Source: Sporothrix humicola (taxonomy: Eukaryota > Ascomycota > Sordariomycetes > Ophiostomatales > Ophiostomataceae). From it: a stretch of DNA of 23,365 nucleotides. Position numbers and translations under genes: made by a program. Location: positions 1 to 23,365 of the forward strand of contig WNYE01000169.1 of the NCBI GenBank assembly GCA_021396245.1, written 5' to 3'. Every line of letters starts with the position of its first letter. Within the stretch, counting starts at the first letter, position 1. Positions 19,250-23,365 of the stretch are shown one piece after another. The notes under the pieces are model-generated. The model had not been told where the DNA came from. It searched no databases and saw nothing but the letters and a program-made list of their open reading frames with translations.

Positions 19250-20530
19250 GTAAATAATAAGTTTAAAATATTAAATTTTTTTAACGTAAACTTATAATTT
19301 AAACGTTTTAACGACACGTCGGTTAAGTTACTTTTCTTCGTTTAATATTTAATTTTAAAATTAAACGGTATTAAAAATATATACTATTTAACTCATTAAC
19401 CGTTTAATTTAAATTAATTTATAAACGTATATAAATTAACGTAATTAAATAAAATTTTAACTTTTTATTATATTCCGTTTAAGTATTAACGTTAATATTT
19501 AAAGTATTTTACGATTATTATTATTTTTTAATCCGGCGTACCGTAATTAAACTTTAACCTTTTTTACTTTCGAAATTAAAACGTAATAAAGTAATATTTA
19601 CTATCTTTACCCTTTTATAAAAAAACACTTAAGTTAATATTTTTTAAAACATCGGTTTTTAAACGTAACGTTAACGCGAGGTTAAAGTAACGTAATAAAA
19701 AAACACTTTAAAACTTAAATTTAAACTTTTTAAAAACGTTACGTTAACACGGCGTTAATTTTACGTTACCGGGCTTCTTTTTATTTTATATTTTTTTTAT
19801 TATTTCGTTTAAAAATATAATAATCTTCGAGTAAACGAAAATAAATCGACGGTAAAAATTATAAAACTTAAAAAAAACTTATATATCGCGGAAAAACTTT
19901 AACTTTAGTTACTCTTTAATAATTAAAATTTTTAATTCGTTTATTTAAACTTTTTTTATAATTAAAATAAACTTTAAAAATTTAACTTCCGTCGTATAAA
20001 AAAAATACTTTTTTAAGTTTACGTATAATTACGTCGTTTAAAACTTTTTTAATACTTCGCCGATGTAACGTATATACTTTTTTTAAGTTTTTAAAAAAAT
20101 AAATACATCGTTTATATATATAATATATACGACGTCGATTAATTTATAAAACGTAATATAAATATAATATTAAAAAATAATAAAGGCGTTAATTAACTTA
20201 AAAGGTAACATTACGTATTTATAATACCCGTACTTAATATAGAACGTCGTTTTCTATTTATTTTTTTTTTAAATATAAATATAATAATAAACGTTTTTAA
20301 TATTTAATTTAAAAAAAAATTTAACGCCGTTAATACGATTAAAAATTTTTAAAATTAATAATAAAACGTACCGATTTTTAATAATTACTTTATTTAACCT
20401 TTAATAATTTACGTATAACTTAAATATTTTATTTTTTTTAAAAATAAATAAAATAAATACCTCGGCTAAACTTTTAAAAAAATATATACGGCCGTTAACT
20501 AAGTTCTCCTTTAAGTACGTACAAAGTTTA
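19250..20530 (-). pseudogene. reverse transcriptase and RNase H of the Gypsy element (RIP relic)
   Basis: RT is readable on the minus strand. An entry motif with LVNGRI lies near 20,495. KKNKIFKLYVNY (about 20,400-20,440) corresponds to the K.G.LR.CVDY block. RLNKVIIKNRY (20,368-20,400) and KYVMLPFKLINA (20,185-20,220) follow. The catalytic YxDD reads YIND at 20,107-20,118. After the thumb, NFYRRFI (19,840-19,860) leads into the RNase H domain, whose first catalytic Asp lies in TDVLK at 19,651-19,653. NYGTPD lies near 19,545 and a DALSRR-type end at 19,303-19,320. Together these are a textbook Ty3/Gypsy RT-RH order. In-frame TAA/TAG codons occur about every 20 codons. Confidence 0.93.
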
Positions 20531-22835
20531 CTCAACTCGCACTCCAACAACGAGTAAATAACACTATACGAAAGTTACACGTTATCCATTAAGTTAATAA
20601 CGTAGTTAATCTTTTTAAATTAAAGGATTATATTAACGTTTACTGTATTGAACACGTTTACGTATCGTTACACTTCCGACAATAAATTTTTTTTTTTTAC
20701 TTTACTACTCTTTAACTTTTCGTCGTTTAACGAGTATTTTTCTTTCTTTAAGAGTACCGACGTTATTATTACTACGTATATTATAGTCGAGTTTTAAGTT
20801 AACTTATTAAATTTTTTAACCGGTTTTACGATAATCTTTGACTTTTCGTAATAAAACGTTAAAACGTTTTAACGAAAATATTAATATTTAAAACAAATAA
20901 ACTAATAATATTTAAAATAATAAACCTTTACGACGAGTTTTTTAACTTATAAATAACGATATATTAACGCGTCGTTATTTTAATTTAACTTTAAAAGTCC
21001 GTTAAGTTAAATAAAACGTTTTAAACATCGAACGTTTTAATTTTACGAGTATTAATAATAAAAACAATAAGAATAAAATATTTTATTTTTTAAAATTATA
21101 TCCTTTTAACGAATTATACACTTACGTAATCTACCTTTACCTTAATATTTAACTTAATTAACGTTTTTTCTTTAACTCTGTGTTAAAACACTACCACGGC
21201 TTATCTCGACCGTTTATACTCTATTAACCGTTTTTCCCTTTCGAACATAAAAAAAACAATTACTCGTTTTTTAACTTAACTTTAAACTCTCGTTTTTTTT
21301 ACACGACGATAATATTTTATACACGTATATTAAGTTTAAAACACCGATTAACGTAATAACCTTTTTCGTAATAATTAAAGTATTTAATTTCTAATAAGTT
21401 AATTTTTTTTAAATTAATCGTAATAATAAATAAGTGTTAACTTTTTTTTTATTACTCTTCTTCCGGTTTTCCCGCCTTCGCTTTTTATTAACGCCACGTC
21501 GTTTTTTTTTAACCGTTATAGTCGGTTTTACTTTATTATTAACGGTACGTTAACTTTTTTTTTATATTTATAAAGTTTTAACTCGGTTTCGTAATTACGT
21601 AAAAAAAAACTTTTAATAATTTAACGATACTGTCACGTGCGTTAATGAGGCTTATTAGTTAACGCCATAAAGGCGCTAGCGTTACGCCAAGAAGGCGCTC
21701 CTTTTAAAACGCACGGACCACTTAAGCTTAAGAAGACTTTTCTAATATATAATAACTTTCTTACCAGCTTTAAAGACGGGAGAGTAAAAGATATTCTTTG
21801 TACTAATTGACTTTTACTTTTATTTCTTTCGTTATCGACTTTTTATATAATTACTTATTTATTTAATTTTATTATAAATATAGTTAACTTTTTTTTTAAA
21901 CTTTTTTATAAACTTAAATAAAAAGTATTTTTTTATATTTTTTTTTAAATAACGGTAAATTAAGTTTTTAACGATTATAAATAAATAAAAAACTTAATTA
22001 ACGATTAATTTATACGTTACGTCGTAGTTTTATAACTTTTAAACGTTTATAAACTTACGTCGTTAACGTTAAACGTAAATTTTTTAATTTACGTTTTAAA
22101 TAATTTTTAAAACCGTTTTTCTTTTACTTACTCTTTTTTGTCCTTAATAATATTAAAATATTAACGTTACGCGCGTTATAAAACTTTATTTATTTTAAAG
22201 TAAACGGTAATTACTTTAACTTCTTTTTATATATATAAGAAAAGTTAAACGTTAAATATTATTTTTAAATCGTATACTTAATTGTTACGTTTTTAAAAAG
22301 TACCTTTTTTAATAAGTTTAACGATATTAATAAAAAATTTAAAGTTAATACAAATACGTTTATTAAACGGTTTACCGTCGTTATTTTTAAATTTAAAGTT
22401 TAGTTATATTTTTTAATTTTTACTTTTTTCGTCGTTTTCGTTGTATAAAATTAACTTTAATATTATAAAAAAAGTACACTTCGTTTTTTTACACTTAATT
22501 ACTTTTAACTTTATAATTTTAACCTTTAATATATTTTTATAAAAGTTAACTTAAACCTTTTTTAACGTTAATTCTTTTACGTTTTTTTTAACCGTAAAAG
22601 TAACTTTAATAACTTATAAACTCGTTTACTATATACTTACGTTACGTACACGAGGTAAAAAAACTATAATAAACTCGTTACCGTTATTCTTCCAAAGTTT
22701 AATTTCTTTTAATATAATCTATACCTCCGTAATTAACTTAACCGTAATAACCGGTCCGTCGAACGTTTAAATACTTCGAATATCGTCGTACGTTACACCG
22801 GCGGCACGGGTCGTTTTTACGTTCTTTTTATTCAT
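20531..22835 (-). pseudogene. gag and protease region of the Gypsy element (RIP relic)
   Basis: By position this must hold gag and the protease. A candidate first ATG is at 22,833-22,835, 36 bp inside the 5' LTR, opening MNKKNVKTTRAAGVTYDDIR before a RIP-type stop. I could not recognise a nucleocapsid zinc knuckle or the protease active site, so the internal borders are unknown. The region is interrupted by the nested solo LTR at 21,631-21,876. Confidence 0.55.
21631..21876 (+). mobile_element. nested solo LTR (246 bp), opposite orientation
   Basis: A third copy of the same 246-bp LTR, inverted relative to the two terminal copies and lying inside the gag/protease region. It begins TGTCACGTGC and ends ATTATA (TTACA before mutation). 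The flanking pentamers GATAC (21,626-21,630) and AATAT (21,877-21,881) are a target duplication differing only by G-to-A and C-to-T. In its first half it is the best preserved copy, keeping most CA, TG and GCGC sequence, so it is likely younger or less exposed to RIP. It is what recombination between two LTRs of a later insertion leaves behind. Confidence 0.9.
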
Positions 22836-22870
22836 CGTAATCGAGTATTTAAAAAACGAAAAAATATAAT

Positions 22871-23116
22871 TATAATAAAATTAAATAAATAAACAATTAT
22901 ATAAAAAGTTAATAACGAAAAAAACAAAAGTAAAAGTTAATTAATACAAAGAATATCTTTTACTCTTTTGTTTTTAAAGCTAATGAGAAAGTTATTATAT
23001 ATTAAAAAAGTTTTTTTAAGCTCGAGTGGTCCGTGCGCTTTAAAAGGGGTGTTTTTTTGGCGTAGCGTTGGTGCTTTTATAGCGTTAGTTAATAAGTTTT
23101 ATTAGCGTACGTGATA
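22871..23116 (-). repeat. 5' LTR of the Gypsy element (246 bp)
   Basis: Direct copy of the LTR at 15,079-15,324, exactly the same length. A CTCGAGTGG block lies at the same offset in both copies. The inner half (22,871 to about 22,980) has lost nearly all CA and TG. The outer half keeps G residues (for example TTGGCGTAGCGTTGG) while C residues have become T, as if only one strand was mutated. In element orientation the LTR began with TGTCACGTGC, which includes a CACGTG box. Confidence 0.92.
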
Positions 23117-23121
23117 GAAAG
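23117..23121. repeat. target site duplication GAAAG (right)
   Basis: Pairs with 15,074-15,078. It contains no CA or TG, which may explain why both copies survived RIP unchanged. Confidence 0.9.
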
Positions 23122-23365
23122 TTTAATAAAAATTAAAAACGAAGTTAAAAAATTTATTAGAAATATTATTTTAAATATTATAAACGTTAAAAAGTTTAAT
23201 ATAATTATTTATATAGTTTATAACGTAGTTAATGTAATTTTATAAAAAAAAATATAATTATAATTAATAAATATAAATTAATAATTTTAATTAAAAAAAT
23301 ACTTTTAATATTTTATTTTTTAATTATATTATTAATAATATAAATAAAACTAAAACGTAAAAAAT
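23122..23365. other. RIP-degraded AT-rich flank, right side
   Basis: Very AT-rich sequence beyond the target duplication, running off the window. It looks like the left flank in composition and is presumably the same older repeat into which the element inserted. No coding remnant is recognised. Confidence 0.5.

Larger units (their letters stand above)
15079..23116 (-). mobile_element. RIP-inactivated Ty3/Gypsy chromovirus, complete with LTRs
   Basis: The element is read on the minus strand. The order is 5' LTR (22,871-23,116), gag region, RT, RNase H, integrase, chromodomain, an unexplained 2.1 kb, a polypurine-tract relic and 3' LTR (15,079-15,324). The 5-bp target duplication GAAAG is exact at 15,074-15,078 and 23,117-23,121. 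Total length is 8038 bp; removing the nested solo LTR and its target copy leaves 7787 bp, long for a fungal chromovirus. RT-RH-IN order with a C-terminal chromodomain defines Ty3/Gypsy chromoviruses, which insert with chromodomain guidance. All frames carry many TAA/TAG stops of the kind made by CAA, CAG and TGG changing under RIP, so the copy is dead. The boundaries are directly seen; the family call rests on motifs read through the mutations. Confidence 0.93.

Noticed and set aside
15079..21876. The inverted copies at 15,079-15,324 and 21,631-21,876 as terminal inverted repeats of a DNA transposon
   Set aside because: The DNA between them encodes Gypsy RT, RNase H, integrase and chromodomain. 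The direct copy at 22,871-23,116 shares an exact 5-bp target duplication with the left copy, and the inner copy has its own flanking duplication, so it is a nested solo LTR.
15074..23121. CRISPR-like or satellite array in the AT-rich block
   Set aside because: No regularly spaced repeats. The only repeats are the three LTR copies; the rest is RIP-biased sequence.

Overview
This window looks like nuclear DNA of a filamentous ascomycete (Pezizomycotina). The introns are short (73, 93, 113 and 99 nt) with GT...AG ends and visible CTGAC/CTAAT branch sites. The genes are housekeeping types of fungal form. The right-hand 9 kb is an AT-rich block with almost no CA or TG dinucleotides, the signature of repeat-induced point mutation (RIP). 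The short motif TACGGAGTA/TACTCCGTA recurs between genes and is familiar from Eurotiomycetes. A Eurotialean or Onygenalean source (the latter is known for GC-poor, gypsy-filled tracts) is my best guess, not a demonstrated fact.

Left part (1-14,400): after a 54-nt poly-C edge and about 2.7 kb with no gene I can support, seven genes follow. They are a small single-pass membrane protein (2732-3174, +), a HIT-family nucleotide hydrolase (3892-4482, -), the spliceosomal/lariat-debranching factor Cwf19 (4917-7016, +), the 60S ribosome assembly factor Ssf1/Peter Pan with a Brix domain (7468-8964, +), a group A FAD monooxygenase (9900-11183, +), the GPN-loop GTPase Npa3/Gpn1 (12000-13310, +), and the RNA polymerase I/II/III shared subunit Rpb12/Rpc10 (13681-13990, -). 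Four of the genes have one intron each. Themes cluster loosely: two HIT-superfamily proteins are divergent neighbours, and Gpn1, which is needed for RNA polymerase II assembly and import, is tail-to-tail with a polymerase subunit.

Right part (about 14,400-23,365): a RIP-degraded block. I can delimit one complete Ty3/Gypsy chromovirus on the minus strand, 15,079-23,116. It has two 246-bp LTRs (5' LTR 22,871-23,116; 3' LTR 15,079-15,324) and a perfect 5-bp target duplication GAAAG. RT, RNase H, integrase and chromodomain can still be followed on the minus strand although riddled with stops. A third 246-bp copy of the same LTR (21,631-21,876) sits inside the element in opposite orientation. It is a nested solo LTR whose own target duplication (GATAC/AATAT) differs only by RIP-type transitions. 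About 2.1 kb between the chromodomain and the 3' LTR is unexplained. The element is inserted in older AT-rich debris that I cannot identify.

No wholly new system is visible. The points most worth a second look are the extra 2.1 kb in the retroelement, the uneven and partly strand-specific RIP across the LTR copies, the abrupt transition to RIP-mutated DNA about 0.4 kb upstream of an essential polymerase-subunit gene, and a stop/start-overlapping uORF in front of the monooxygenase.
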